In this document: positions 1-24,602 of the stretch, in pieces
Numbering within the stretch: the first letter of the stretch is position 1
Layout of the letters: every line of letters begins with the position of its first letter
Assembly (NCBI RefSeq): GCF_033568475.1
Contig: NC_133123.1
Location: 136,732,242-136,796,241 of the forward strand
DNA: 64,000 bases
Direction: 5' to 3'
Source of the DNA: Henckelia pumila
Taxonomy: Eukaryota > Streptophyta > Magnoliopsida > Lamiales > Gesneriaceae
Notes under the pieces: generated by a model
Seen by the model: only the letters and a program-made list of their open reading frames with translations
Databases searched by the model: none
What the model was told of the DNA's origin: nothing
Program-made: the position numbers and the translations under genes

Positions 1-218
1 ATGATAATCCTGATTAGACATTCTCTATGAATCTTGTGAGATTCGGGGGACTCGAATTTATGGAAATTTTTTGGTAAACGGATAAATCAGGAAATAATGA
101 GACATAATCATTAATGCATTTGTTGATTTTTCATCAGTTAAGTCTATATTCGCGAGTTTGAGATTTATTTGCATATTTTAGTTCTATCAACGTGCCTCAA
201 TGCTGTTTCTTCTAATAG

Positions 219-2808
219 GAGGCTACATCTTCCTTATCTACTTTAGCAAGATTTCCATGGGGTTCAAGATCACTATCTGACGTCTTAAACGATCAACAGA
301 AAGTAAACCTGCCACTGCGTCTGCAACTTTTTGAATTCGGTAAATTCCTGTTATTCTTGTGTAAGTAGCTAACCCGCATAATTAATTGATATTTCATGTG
401 TTATTAATCTTCTGAGCCCTATCTTTAAAAATCTTCATCTAGGGAACTGTTGTCAGTAATACTCAGTTATATTCTTGAGTTGAACGGTGATCATCTGGAA
501 CATTTGATTAATCACTCACTGTATCTGATTTCTTATTGCTTTTGCCTTTGGATTAACTTAATATTTATGACTTGTCAACAGAGGCATGCCCCTTCTGCAG
601 GAGGGTTCGAGAAGCCATAACGGAACTTGACCTATCTGTAGAGGTACTAAAACTTTGGCATGTTTGCGTTATGTCATGATTATTTGATGATACATTATTC
701 AACTTGAGAAGATATATATTGTTCATTTAAAGTATTTGAGGCCTTAGGCGATCACAAACTATCCACTCTTCAAGATGGCTGATCATTTGTGCAGATCTTC
801 CCGTGTCCTAAAGGATCAATGCGTCACAGGGAAATGGTTAGAAAACTTGGTGGCCGGGAACAGTATGTTTTCTAATATCTATAACCAATAATCTGTTATC
901 ATGTGCCCTTACAATCGTATCACCTGTTTCTGGACATTTAAGATCCAAAAAGATGATGTCGTCCAGATATGTGCAATTTAATTCATATTATTGTCTTCCC
1001 TGAAGTGAAGTTATGAGTATTTTTGCTGCTTAACTTGAATTTCATAGTATCTTGCAGGTTTCCTTTCCTTGTAGATCCCAATACTGGAATTTCAATGTAT
1101 GAAAGCAGTAAGTAAATAACCCGTTTTCCAGCCAAATACTCTTTACAAAACAAATGAAATTCCCTTGAAAGGAATTGACTAAAGTTACGTCAAAAGATCC
1201 CAGCGAAAATTATTATAGATATTCTAGCCATTTACACAATGATGGCTATGGATGGTGTAGGTTTGCATGTACTTGTGTTCCCAACTAGTTATCTTTCTAT
1301 ATATGTTTGTATGTAACAGTAGTTGAGTATTTTTCTAGGATGAGTTAAGTTTTCTTCAGAAAAAAAAAATTGTAAACTAGTATATTGGAGGATCTGAGTT
1401 TCATCAATACAAATAATTTCAGCTATTTCACTCAAGGAGACTTTTGTTGGCTGATGCCTTAATATCTTTCCTGATCATATTCCTTGGCTGAGAATGATGA
1501 TTAATTTTTAGGTGACATCGTAAAATACTTATTTCGTCAGTATGGTGGAGAAAGAAGTCCATCATTTGGCATCTTGGAGAGGTATTTTGTTTGCTAATTT
1601 ATTGGATAATGGCTTAGATCTTGGTGGGAATGATGGCTAATTGTTAGTGTTTATCATAGATATGTTTATATATTAATCTTGTTCCTAAATTGTTCATGAT
1701 TAAGTTATTCTTAAAAAGTTGTTAGGATTATGAGGGCTAGTGGGATATTTTTTTACAATAGAAGTATACACTTGCATACATGCATGTTCCGTTATCTTCT
1801 GAATTATCTGCTTTTTATCCCAAGGAAAAGGTCAGTACAAACACTTCTATTTATGACCCTTTGAGCAATTATATATTACAAGGCAGCTGATTTCTATGGA
1901 AATGCAGCACATTGTTGACAGGATGGATGCCTACCCTGCTCCGAGCAGGCAGAGGAATGACACTCTGGAAAAATTCTGCCAAAGAACCACCACCTGAAAA
2001 ATTGGAACTCTTCTCCTTTGAAAACAATCCGGTAAGCCTTTAAATTATAAATGCAATCAGTACGTTCTCAACGCTTGTAGCTTATTGTTTATTAGCTGTC
2101 TATCCATGAAATTATACACTCTGGTACCTCACGTCAAATTATCAATATCTGCTGCTTTTCGAATGAACCTGATTAATTATATCATTCTCTATATCTGGGA
2201 TGCTCTACATAAACATGTTACCTACACAAAGTGCACAGTGCATGCTCTATATCTGGGATTGAGTTATTGATGTCTCAATGGAACCAATTTGATGTATTTT
2301 AATCGCAGTATGCACGAATTGTTCGTGAGGTGCTTTGTGAATTGGAGCTTCCATACATACTGCAGAGTGTAGGGCAAGGGTCAAGGCGAGCTCAGTTACT
2401 TTTGGAGTTATCTGGATCATACAAGGTCAGCTTATATATTAAATTAGTGTTTGTACTGCATCTGCCATTAGGTCCTTCTTGAAATATAAATAAATTACTA
2501 ATTTGTTACAGCCCAAAAACTTAGTCAATGGGTCCTGCCGGTTTGTGGTATAAAGACAGTTTATATAGTGGTGTGCATTGGACTTTGGTTACAGGCTCAG
2601 AAAAGAACAAAAGGACCATAAATAGAACTAATGGCATAGAGGGTGCTTTCCCCTTTGCTTCATGCAAATTTTCGCCATAATATATTCGGTCGAGTATAAT
2701 TCTGTGCAGGTTCCTTACCTTGTTGATCCTAATACCGGGATGGAAACTGGCGAGTACAAGAAGATTATGGCCTACTTGGTCCGGACGTATTCTATTGCGA
2801 GCACCTAG
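219..2808 (+). CDS. Tandem GST-N/thioredoxin-fold protein, 5' partial
   Basis: Eight exons can be joined in phase with GT-AG borders: 219-339, 582-643, 795-862, 1058-1107, 1512-1581, 1908-2031, 2309-2425 and 2710-2808 (TAG). The translation has two glutaredoxin/GST-N-like repeats. The first has a CPFC redox motif (exon 2), PFLVDPNTG and a YLFRQYG helix; the second begins LELFSFENNP, lacks the CxxC and repeats PYLVDPNTG. The architecture and wording match the family of Arabidopsis At5g03880, a predicted chloroplast thioredoxin-family protein; this is recognition from memory. In the family, CPFC would serve dithiol redox chemistry or glutathione binding; the substrate is unknown. The N-terminal exon(s), including any transit peptide, lie before the window. 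The start at 219 assumes a phase-0 acceptor (ctaatag). Confidence 0.85.
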
Positions 2809-3147
2809 TTGGGAGATCTGTATTCTGTATTTCCTTGTGTAGTGAGGCTAAGAGATGGATGTGGTCACTGGTCAGCATTTTTAATGAGCAAAGCAATGTA
2901 ACTCAAGGGTGGTGCATTGTGCCTTGTGGACTGTGGTATATTCCCGTCGTCTTGTATTTTTCGAATATTTAATTAATTAATTTTTTTAAAACTTTGCAAA
3001 TGTAATATAATGTATGGTTATAACTGTTTCATTAATCCAACTCAAACAAATAATTTTTTTCATTAATAAAAATTTTAGAATAATGATGGTATAATTGAAT
3101 GTGGACTGATGTGTAAATGTAATTTCTGAGATAGACTTTTAGAAATA
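2809..3147. other. 3' UTR and AT-rich flank
   Basis: After the stop codon of the GST-N-like gene comes about 130 bases of mixed composition, probably its 3' UTR, and then AT-rich sequence up to the Helitron-like terminus at 3148. No other gene is visible. Confidence 0.4.
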
Positions 3148-4734
3148 CTATAAAATTGCACGTGCGTTGCACGTGACACGTTATAATAATTTTATTAGTT
3201 GATTGCTTAAATTTTTTAATTAAGTGTTATATATTTTACTATCAATTTCAAACTTTGGTTATAATGATTTGATCTCTAATTATTATTGAAGTGAGAACAT
3301 TATGTTTTAATTTTTTCTTTTTACGATCGATTTGTGGTATCTAATCTATGCTTTTATGTTTTATACCTTGGATTTAATTTATTTTTTTAATTAATGACTT
3401 TAAAACAATAACATATGTTATATATTTGCCGAGAAATGTAAAAAAATACATTGATTTTTTATAAACCGTAAGACTGAGCGTTTGAATTTTATTAAAAGTT
3501 ATATATAATTGATATATAATTGTGCAATTCAAATATTTTAATATGCGTAACAGTTCAAACACTACATTTTGATTGTTTTACATAGCAAAGAGATAATTAT
3601 TATACCCAATAATCTCCTCCCAATAATTATGCTTGCAATCAATGTGAATTGAAGTTATGACCTTCACTTTGATACATATTGTATGGTCGAATGCTTATTG
3701 CATTTTCAATAATTATAGTCATTGGTAACAATACTAATCCAATATTTTAAACTATGTTGTATCTTAAACATCATGTTTCGATTGTTCTTCTCAGTATGAA
3801 TAGTTATTGCACTTCAACAAAAGTAATATCTATTAAATAATAATTTTACTTCTATTGATTTGTAAGTTAAAACAGTAATTTATTTGAAAGTTAAAACAAT
3901 AATTTATTTGAAAGAAAATAATTTTTTTAGTTTCATTAATACATCACATTTTGATTTTTAGTCAATTGATTTGTCAAATTTAAGTTTTAATACACTAACT
4001 TTTAATTTTGACTGTTTTTAATCCAATTGTTGACGTGACATTTAATAAGTCAAAAAAAATTTAAGTTGCATCATTATTATAATGCCCATGTCAGTATTTT
4101 TCGATGCAAAATAAAGCATTTTCAAGTGTCACCACAACAATTAGGTATAAATAGATTAAAATAAAATTTAGTATAAAAAAACAAATTTTGAAAACTTAGT
4201 GACCAAAACCTAAAATTTAAATAGTTAGTGAAAAATAATAATAATTTTTTAATTTAAAAGTTTTAGTTGTAGATAAAATTTGATCTTCTATGAATAAAGT
4301 GCATCTAAATCATATATATTTTTTACGTCTGATAAAACATGATGTCTATATGACTTGCTTTGATTTTCAAGTTTTTTGCTCAGGCATAATACATTTACAA
4401 TTTTGTGTATATTTTTTAGCGTATTGAATAACTTTGTTTCGTTAGCTTTGAAAATCAAATTTAATATACATTGAATAATATTTAGCATATAAAATAATTA
4501 ATGTCCTAACAAAAATACAATACAAAATAAATTTTTCTAATATAAACTCTTATGTTAAAGTATTAACAAATTTATGCCAAAAAAATAATTTAGTCATACA
4601 ATTATTTATTTAATTAATGATAAACATAATTGTTTCATAATTTTGTCATAATATTATTTTAAAATAAAAAATATTAATATGTAAATGTCTCTTTTTTTTT
4701 CCTTTTTTTGAAAAATCATATACATATAATATGC

Positions 4735-6950
4735 AATAATCAAGGTAAACTTTTTTTATTTCTTCAAATCTTGTAATATTTTTTCAGTAAACTATCATAG
4801 TTAGATTACATAGTCATCACCATTAGTTTTATAATATTATTCCTACAATCTAGAATACCAAAAATTTTAGTTAGATTACTAAATTCAAAAAAAAAAAAAA
4901 ACGAATTAAAACGAATTGATTGGATAAAATATGAAAATATCTTTCATTTATATGTGAAATATAGTCTCAATTATTCATGATCTGATTTACTTGTCTTGAA
5001 CCAGATGACTAAATTAATGATTCAATTTATTTTTTTCGCGAAACTATAATGATCGAAATATTATGTTAAAAAGTTTAGAAGACTAAAACATAGGGATGGT
5101 GATAAAGATTGAAAGTAAGTTGTAAAATTAATATATAATTTTTAGATTAAAATAACTTTAAAACTTTAACTTTAGAACATGAATTAAATATTTATAATTA
5201 ATTCACATAAATAAATAAATAGACATAAAATTAAATACTCATTGAAAAAGCTACAAAATGACATAAAATAACCTTGAAAATGACAAAAAGTTAGTCATTG
5301 AATGAAATAAAATAAATACAAAATTGTAAATTCATAACTAAATAATCACTTTTATATAGGTAAATATTATATTATAATGTAGTTCAAACATCAACATGAA
5401 AGTTGGTTATAATTATATATTTTTTAATTTGGACAAAAAAATATCAGTGTTGATTACACTTTTAGTTCAACACTAAAATATTTTTAATCCCAAATTTTTT
5501 TTAAAGGATTAGATAGTTAGTTATCACCATTATTTTTGTAGTCCCCCCTCTTAAAAAATGGAATTCCAAATATTTTTGTTAGCTTACCAAATGCAAAAAA
5601 ATAAACTAATTGATTGAATAAAAAAGTATAATACATTTCTAATACAAGTGAAATAAAATCTCGATTTATGATATGATTTTATTTATTTTGAACAAGTCGA
5701 TAAAAGTTAATAACTCGATTGAAATTTTTTGTTTTCTAAAAGTTTAATACTAAATGATGTTAAAAATTTAAAAGACTGAAAACATAGCGATGAAGATAAA
5801 ACTTGAAAGTAAGGTAAAAAAAAGTAATAATTTTTTTAGATTTATAGACAAATAAAAAATATAGCTTTCAATTGATAAAGCTTTCGTTTCGAACATTAAT
5901 TAAATATTAGCAATTAATTTTATCTACAATAAATACATAGATATATACAAATTAAATACTCGTTGAACAAAACTATACAATGAATAAAAAACTTCAAAAA
6001 CCTTAAAAATGACAAAACTAATTATTAAATTCATAAATAAAGTGCTACTTTTATATAGATATAGATATATAGATATAGATATAGATATAGATAAATTTTC
6101 AGTTATATATATATATATATATTATTAATTATAAGTATTATACTATAGTTCAAATATCAACATGAATATTTGTTTACCTTCGATTCGATAAAAAAACATA
6201 AATGTTGTTGATTACACTTTTAGTTTATCACTGAAATATTTTTGGTCCCTAAAGTTTTCTAAGATATTACTTAGTTATGAATCATTGTTAATTTTATAGT
6301 TATTCTTCGTAAAAATAGGAATACAAGAAATTTTAGTTAAATTACCAAATTCTAAGAAATAAACGAATTGATTGAATAAAGTATGAGATATGTTTCCTAT
6401 ATAAGTAGAATACAATATCGATTTATGATTATGATATGATTCTACTTGTTTTGAATCAGATGATTAAAATTAATGATTTGATTTAATTTGTTATTTGTTT
6501 AAAAGTTTAATAATCAAAATATTATGTTAGAAGAATGAAGACTAAAAGCATAGCGTTGAAGATAAATGTTGAAAATAATTTCACAAAATTAATAAATTTC
6601 TTTGATGTAGATAAATTTTTTTTTAATATAGCTTTCAATTAATAAAACTTTAATTTTAGGACATAGGTTAAATATTAGCAATTATGTTTACTTATAATAA
6701 ATAAATAGATACAAATTAAATACTCACTAAATAAAACTACAAAATGACATAAATAAATTCAAAAAGTATTTGGAATGACAAAAAAATTAACCATTAAATG
6801 AAATAAATTGAGAATAAAAATAAAACTTTAATTTTAGGACATGAATTAGAATAAATGAATAGTGACATGCAAATTAAATACGCATTGAATAAATTTATAG
6901 AATGACCTCAAAAACCTCAAAAAGTCTTGGAAATGACAAAAAATTAACTA
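4735..6950. repeat. Degenerate ~0.7-kb tandem repeats in Helitron 1
   Basis: Landmarks recur in the same order: an 'aagtgaaata..atctcgatttatgatatgat' type block near 4940, 5636 and 6390; an 'agttcaaa.atcaacatgaa' type block near 5382 and 6149; and 'ttgattacacttttagtt' near 5449 and 6209. Spacing is about 700-770 bp with many mismatches and indels. CTTTTATATA-type sequences like the element's own terminus sit near 5350 and 6050, suggesting head-to-tail copies of Helitron ends. Confidence 0.5.
6052..6121. repeat. ATAGAT / TA microsatellite
   Basis: Repeated (AGATAT)n-like units followed by a (TA)n tract; low complexity only. Confidence 0.8.
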
Positions 6951-7112
6951 TGAAATGAATTAAAATGATGATAAAAATGTAAATTAACAACTAAACTTTA
7001 ATTTTAGGGCATGAATTAAATATTAACAATTAATTTTACCTAAAATAAATAAATAGTGACAAATTAAATATGCATTGAATAAATCTATAGAATGACATAA
7101 AAAACCTCAAAA

Positions 7113-7271
7113 AACGACCCACGTCCTTCCATCGCAACTCTCCCCAGCCCGTAGCATGGGCTCGTACCGCATTATTCGACGGGCATCGCACTCATGACCT
7201 CCCAACTCCTGTCAGTGGGTTTTTGCCCTCCCCAGGAATAGAACCTTGCACCTCCAGGCTTAAGGACTTAA
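7113..7271 (-). mobile_element. SINE-like GC-rich insertion
   Basis: An island of roughly 50% GC lies in otherwise very AT-rich sequence. On the minus strand it begins with a tRNA-like A-box (GCCTGGAGG) followed about 8 bases later by a B-box-like GGTTCTATTCC, as expected for a tRNA-derived SINE head. It interrupts the local degenerate repeat. I could not find a convincing target-site duplication or tail, so it may be a fragment. Confidence 0.35.
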
Positions 7272-8230
7272 ATCAATATGACATTAACGTATAAGTAACA
7301 AACGAGCAGACGGTATTTATAATACAAATAATAATTAAAAAATAAAAAAGAAAAAAAAGAGATAAACAATAGATAAAGAAAGATAAAAATAATAATGTTA
7401 ATTTTTTGTTTAGGTAAATGATAGCAGTTATTATTATAATAAAAATATGTCTATGAATCTAATTTGTAAAAATTTGAATTCAGTCTAGTGAAAGCAAACT
7501 TTAAAAACAAAATTCGAAATTAATCATCGCAAAAGAAAATGGGGAACAAATAGAAGAAAGATAAGTGACTAAGAATTAATTAACTTATAAAAGCATAAAA
7601 TACAATACTAAAATAAAGGAAAGTTCAATATGCACATGTAAATAATAATAGTTTATTAAAAAAACACAAACCAAAAATAAAGTAACAATCTACGAATAAT
7701 AATAATAATTATAATAATAAATTATATTAAAAATAAACACAAACCAAAAATACAGTGACAATCTACGAATAATAATAATAATAAATTATAATAATAGTTA
7801 TCATGAGGATAATGTGTTAATTTGTAAATTTAAGAATTCAATCTACTCAAAGAAAAATGTTAATTTAAATCTTTTTTTAAACAAGTAAAAGCAAAAAAAA
7901 AAAATTTAAAAAAATAAAAAGATAAGATATATGGGTAAGCGATAGTGTGTGTTTATTTATCAAACTCTTAATTCAAATTCAATGTAGAAAAAACAAAATA
8001 CAAAACTGAAATAACTAAAAAAAATTGAAATTCATGAACCATAATCAGTGAAGCAGACCTTGTGACAAAAAGCTGATACTACAGTGGGTCGCCTGTCGTG
8101 GATTGTTGAAAGTTTAATGAAAGATGTATGAGCAATTAATATAGAAAAACTATATAACCAAAGTCAATAAGAAATAATAATTAATGAAACGGATTTAAAT
8201 GTATTGGAATTCCAAGAATGCAGAATAAGC

Positions 8231-8520
8231 TGCATTAATTGGGCAGACATAGGAAATATGCTTGGAACTTTATTATGGCAGCTAAAGGGAATTATGCAAT
8301 TACGTGTATAACCTCAAAAACCAAAAAAAATATGTGCAAATTATTATATAAAATGGTGAAAATGTAAATTCACAATGCATTAATTGGGCAGACATAGGAA
8401 ATATACTTGGAACTTTATTATGACAGCTAAAGGGAATTATGCAATTACGTGTATAACCTCAAAAACCAAAAAAAATATGTGCAAATTATTATATAAAATG
8501 GTGAAAATGTAAATTCTCAA
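8231..8520. repeat. 145-bp tandem duplication
   Basis: The block beginning tgcattaattgggcagaca at 8231 recurs at 8376 and both copies run for about 145 bp with only a few mismatches (for example atgcttgg/atacttgg). It lies just inside the Helitron 1 5' terminus and is much younger than the surrounding degenerate repeats. Confidence 0.85.
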
Positions 8521-8911
8521 TGGTGTGTGAGACTTTTATATATATATATATAGATAAGGGGGACTTTTTTTCTTAATAAATTGGAAGATATATGTTTATT
8601 TATACTATTAGTTACTATTAATTAATATTGAGTTCCATGTACTAACTTTAATTAATTTGGTGACAATTTATTTAAAACAACAATTAGATCTTTATTATAT
8701 ATATTTTTAATCCCCTATATTATATTATAACTTTTTTGATTTTTTGATTTTCCTGAAATGGTTTTTTTAAAAAAAAACATATTTCAATCCTATTTTTTAA
8801 TCATATATTTGGAAATATAAAATAATTAATTTGAAAACAACAAAAATTATCACATGTATATCATTATTATTATTATTTATTAACAAGTGCAAATGGATAC
8901 TATCGTGTGTG

Positions 8912-8915
<4 letters not shown>

Positions 8916-8981
<66 letters not shown>

Positions 8982-9097
8982 ATATTATGAGCACCCATGA
9001 TGTGCACTTTTGTGTGCATCGCTGACGTGACATCCTCTACATCTAATAGATGAACGCCACATCAGCAGATGCACATGATAGGTGTTCATCATATCAA

Positions 9098-9144
<47 letters not shown>
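8916..9144. mobile_element. (TA)n microsatellite holding a 123-bp MITE-like element
   Basis: Two (TA)n tracts (8916-8977 and 9100-9144) flank a non-TA island at 8977-9099. The island ends are imperfect inverted repeats of about 29 bp (left TTTGATATTATGAGCACCC; right end complementary with about five mismatches), with a GC-richer centre. It looks like a short MITE that inserted into a TA array, and TA target duplication would be invisible there. No coding capacity. Confidence 0.5.
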
Positions 9145-9145
<1 letters not shown>

Positions 9146-9814
9146 CAAATATGTTTGAAGTAAGTCCTTGATCTATATAAGTGTGACAAATATTCAATTT
9201 ATATAGTAAAAAATAATGTTTTGATATAAATATAAAACAAATCTCATATGAAACAATCTCACAAATTTATATCTGCGAAAGTTTTGTTAATTTAATTTAA
9301 TACCTGAAGTTTGAGGTTTAATTACTGTTAATTATAATTATATAGCTTTCAAAAAAAAAATTACTGTTAATTATACATATGTTTATATATTTTGCGGGTG
9401 AATTTCTAATTATATTTAATTGAACTGATAAAAAAAAATGTGGTTTGCAAAATCAGTTGTGCTTGCTGCGTGTGCCGTCCATTCAATAAAGTTTCAATTT
9501 TTCGAACATTACGGTCACAAATCTGATCGTATAATCGCAGCATCACCAGACACCTTTCTTCCCAATATTTTTCAATTCTTTTCTCGTAATTTCAAAACTC
9601 GAGCTCAGACATTTCAAATCTTCCTGAAACCCTAATTTCCATTTGAATCGATTCATACACTCACAGATAAAATTGCATCATCGCGTTTCCTTGACTCGAT
9701 CTCCTCCCATTCGATTGGATCTGCGGTTATTGCCGCTTCGATCCACTGGGTTAAGTGATACATTCATATATTTATCCGAGCGATTCATTCCGGGGAGGAT
9801 ATTCGTTGGAGTCG
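9145..9814 (+). promoter_or_regulatory. Upstream region and 5' UTR of the DRP2 gene
   Basis: AT-rich sequence turns to balanced composition near 9440. Pyrimidine-rich runs such as aaaccctaatttcc (9628-9641), typical of plant 5' UTRs, precede the ATG at 9815. No certain TATA box was identified. ORFs here are short and have no family resemblance. Confidence 0.35.
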
Positions 9815-22324
<12,510 letters not shown>

Positions 22325-23714
22325 ATTTGTATGGATAATTTTTGATAATTCGATTCTTGCAAGTCTTGTTGGGAGGCCGGTTTATTTAAACATGTCAGGA
22401 GCTCTCATCGAGCTCAACTCTCGTTATACTAGGTCTGTAGAATTGGTATACACGTCTTTGTAGATAATATAACGATTGATGTTGTCACATTTTTATGTAT
22501 GCGGTCGCTACATTTTTGTTGTTTGGAAACACTTCATCTTTCGTTTGCCCGTTTTGGAAGACGACGTATGTATTGCCCTTGATACAGGATAATAGGATTG
22601 TATTTCTTCTATACATACATTTTGCGAGTTACGACTGTGTTACTAGTTACTTCCGGCGACAGGCAGTTTACCAAAAAGGGGGAGAAAAAAATACTACTGA
22701 GTGTCAGCTAAATTATCATGTATCACTTAAAATTAGTTATTATTAATCAACCAACCGAATTAATTACTCGAATCCCTGGAAATGTTGATTGAGTCGAATT
22801 TTGATTACATGTATAAAACTTATGGCATGGTTCCCTGCATTACCCTGCACTGTTGCTGAGGAATAAATCATTGCTAGTGCGATAAATATTAAATTTAACC
22901 AAAATGAAAAAAGGAAAGGAATCAACAACACGATTTGGCGTAAACCGAGGAAAACATTAAATTTAATCTCTGAAATCATTCTTCACTTTTGCTACATGTA
23001 AAGACATTAGACATTGTCTTGACATACATTTAAGTGTTGATATTTATCAATACATGCGGGATCCACTAGCATGTATCCACTACATTATTGGATCCGGCAT
23101 GTATTGATGAATAATTTATCTTTAGATCTATCATAGGGTAGTGTTCTTATAGGTAGCCTGAAATATTCCTATAGACAGCAAGAAACTGAACTACTCAATG
23201 AAATTAGGAGGAGAAAACTCAATTATAGAGAATCATATATTAAACTTTAATTTTCTTCTTCTACTTCTTCTTTATTTATTTTTTGGTTAAAGTAAAGAAA
23301 ATCATCTTCTTACTACAGATGGATCCACCCTTGCTTCAAAAGTCAATTTGTTCGATTGGATCTAACAATCACGGTATCACCTAATATCCAACTACTATAA
23401 CTTCACTTTAAAAAAAAATTTATGCCTAAAACAAAGATGCAACAACTTATCTGCCTTGCACGCTAGAAACCACCATTAGTTGTTTAGTCCCCATCAAACA
23501 ACAGCTCTTTTCTTCATTTTCAAGGGAGATGAAAAGTTCCAAATAAACTCATCATATTCATGCACTATTTTTCTAGCAATCGATCAAGAAACTTCATCTT
23601 CAAATCTTCCCTCCCCTTTCTCTCATTGTAGACCTTGTCGGGATCGACCAAGAATTCTTGGAATTTGGTTTGATCAGTATTTCACTAAAAATTATCGACA
23701 TAGGACTCGAAAAC
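22325..23714. other. Intergenic region between DRP2 and GXM genes
   Basis: It contains the DRP2 3' UTR (to about 22500), AT-rich sequence, one short inverted repeat (separate entry) and the GXM upstream region. No convincing gene was seen; ORFs are under 90 codons and without family resemblance. Confidence 0.5.
23041..23113. repeat. Short inverted repeat (hairpin)
   Basis: The arms 23041-23065 and 23088-23113 share ATCAATACATGC-GGATCC in inverted orientation (about 22 of 24 bases pair) around a 22-base centre. It could be a minimal MITE or a transcribed hairpin. No flanking duplication was recognised. Confidence 0.6.
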
Positions 23715-24602
23715 ATGAGAGGTAAACCACAATACCCCATTAATCTCAAGATCGTTTCGATTTGCTTTTTATTCCTTTTCTTCCTCTTCTTGATCATGAG
23801 AACGGGTTTCTCCTACTCTAAACAGATTACAACGCTCGATTCCTCGATCCTACGGACGAATTCGTCTGATGTTCATGAAGAACAACTGCCAGCAGATTGC
23901 CCAACTCTTCCTTTGTTGCCAACTTGCGACAAAATCCCATCTTCTTTGGCACGCTCACTAGTTCACTACGCAACCTTAAACATCACTCCACAACAAACCA
24001 TCAATGAAATATCCGTATCCCTGAAAGTACTCGAAAAGAAGTCACCATGCAACTTCTTGGTATTTGGTTTAGGCCATGACAGCCTAATGTGGACATCGCT
24101 GAACCATGGAGGCCGCACCGTTTTCCTTGAAGAAGACAAGTCATGGATCGAGCAAATCCAAAGGCAAATCCCATCCTTAGAATCATACCACGTCGTGTAC
24201 GACACGAAGTTGACACAAGCCGAAGAGCTCCTGGAAATTGGCGTGAAAGAAGAGTGTAAAGAAGTCAGTGATCCAAGATTCTCAAAATGTCAACTTGCTT
24301 TAAAAGGTTTACCAAATGAAGTGTATGATATTGAGTGGGATCTGATCATGGTGGACGCGCCCACCGGGTACTTTGATGGAGCACCAGGGAGGATGAATGC
24401 AATATACACTGCTGGATTGATGGCAAGAAACAGGGAAAATGGCGAGACTCATGTGTTTGTGCATGATGTGAACAGGGAGGTCGAGGATAAATTCTCCATG
24501 AAATTCTTGTGTGAAGGATATTTTATAGAGCAAGAAGGCAGATTAAGGCATTTCACAGTACCAAGTCATAGGACTCGTCTAGGAAGATCTTTCTGTCCAT
24601 AA
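23715..24602 (+). CDS. Glucuronoxylan 4-O-methyltransferase-like (DUF579)
   Basis: Single-exon gene of 295 residues. The family methylates O-4 of glucuronic acid side chains on xylan using S-adenosylmethionine in the Golgi, in secondary wall synthesis. Seen here: a short basic N-terminus, one signal-anchor segment (~residues 12-30, Phe/Leu-rich), a variable stem, CPTLPLLPTCDKIP, the SAM-fold strand-loop FLVFGLGHDSLMW (~113-125), FLEED, and DLIMVDAPTGY (~213-223) followed by GAPGRM. These are DUF579/GXM hallmarks. The frame is open 19 codons further upstream (23658), but MRGK at 23715 matches the usual family start immediately before the anchor. The GXM1/2/3 group is more likely than IRX15 because of overall wording; this is not proven. 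Confidence 0.9.
   Translation: MRGKPQYPINLKIVSICFLFLFFLFLIMRTGFSYSKQITTLDSSILRTNSSDVHEEQLPADCPTLPLLPTCDKIPSSLARSLVHYATLNITPQQTINEISVSLKVLEKKSPCNFLVFGLGHDSLMWTSLNHGGRTVFLEEDKSWIEQIQRQIPSLESYHVVYDTKLTQAEELLEIGVKEECKEVSDPRFSKCQLALKGLPNEVYDIEWDLIMVDAPTGYFDGAPGRMNAIYTAGLMARNRENGETHVFVHDVNREVEDKFSMKFLCEGYFIEQEGRLRHFTVPSHRTRLGRSFCP

Larger units (their letters stand above)
3148..8554 (-). mobile_element. Non-autonomous Helitron-like element 1
   Basis: Read on the minus strand, the 5' end is TCTATATATATATATATAAA (at 8554), preceded by A. The 3' end has the hairpin CACGTGC-aac-GCACGTG (3159-3175) followed 7 bases later by ATAG and then T (terminus at 3148). This is the Helitron layout (A|TC...hairpin-CTRR|T), except that the final tetranucleotide is ATAG rather than CTAG. 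The 5.4-kb interior is about 75-80% AT with no Rep/helicase ORF, so it is non-autonomous. It holds degenerate direct repeats of roughly 700-750 bp (landmarks near 4940, 5636 and 6390) and an exact-looking 145-bp duplication at its right end. Boundaries are inferred from motif layout and similarity to the better-supported element at 28042-32501. Confidence 0.5.

Noticed and set aside
8797-9197. ORFs with Tyr-Ile repeats
   Set aside because: Translations of the (TA)n microsatellites.
24001-24533. Minus-strand ORFs within the GXM gene
   Set aside because: Antisense shadows of a strongly conserved coding frame.
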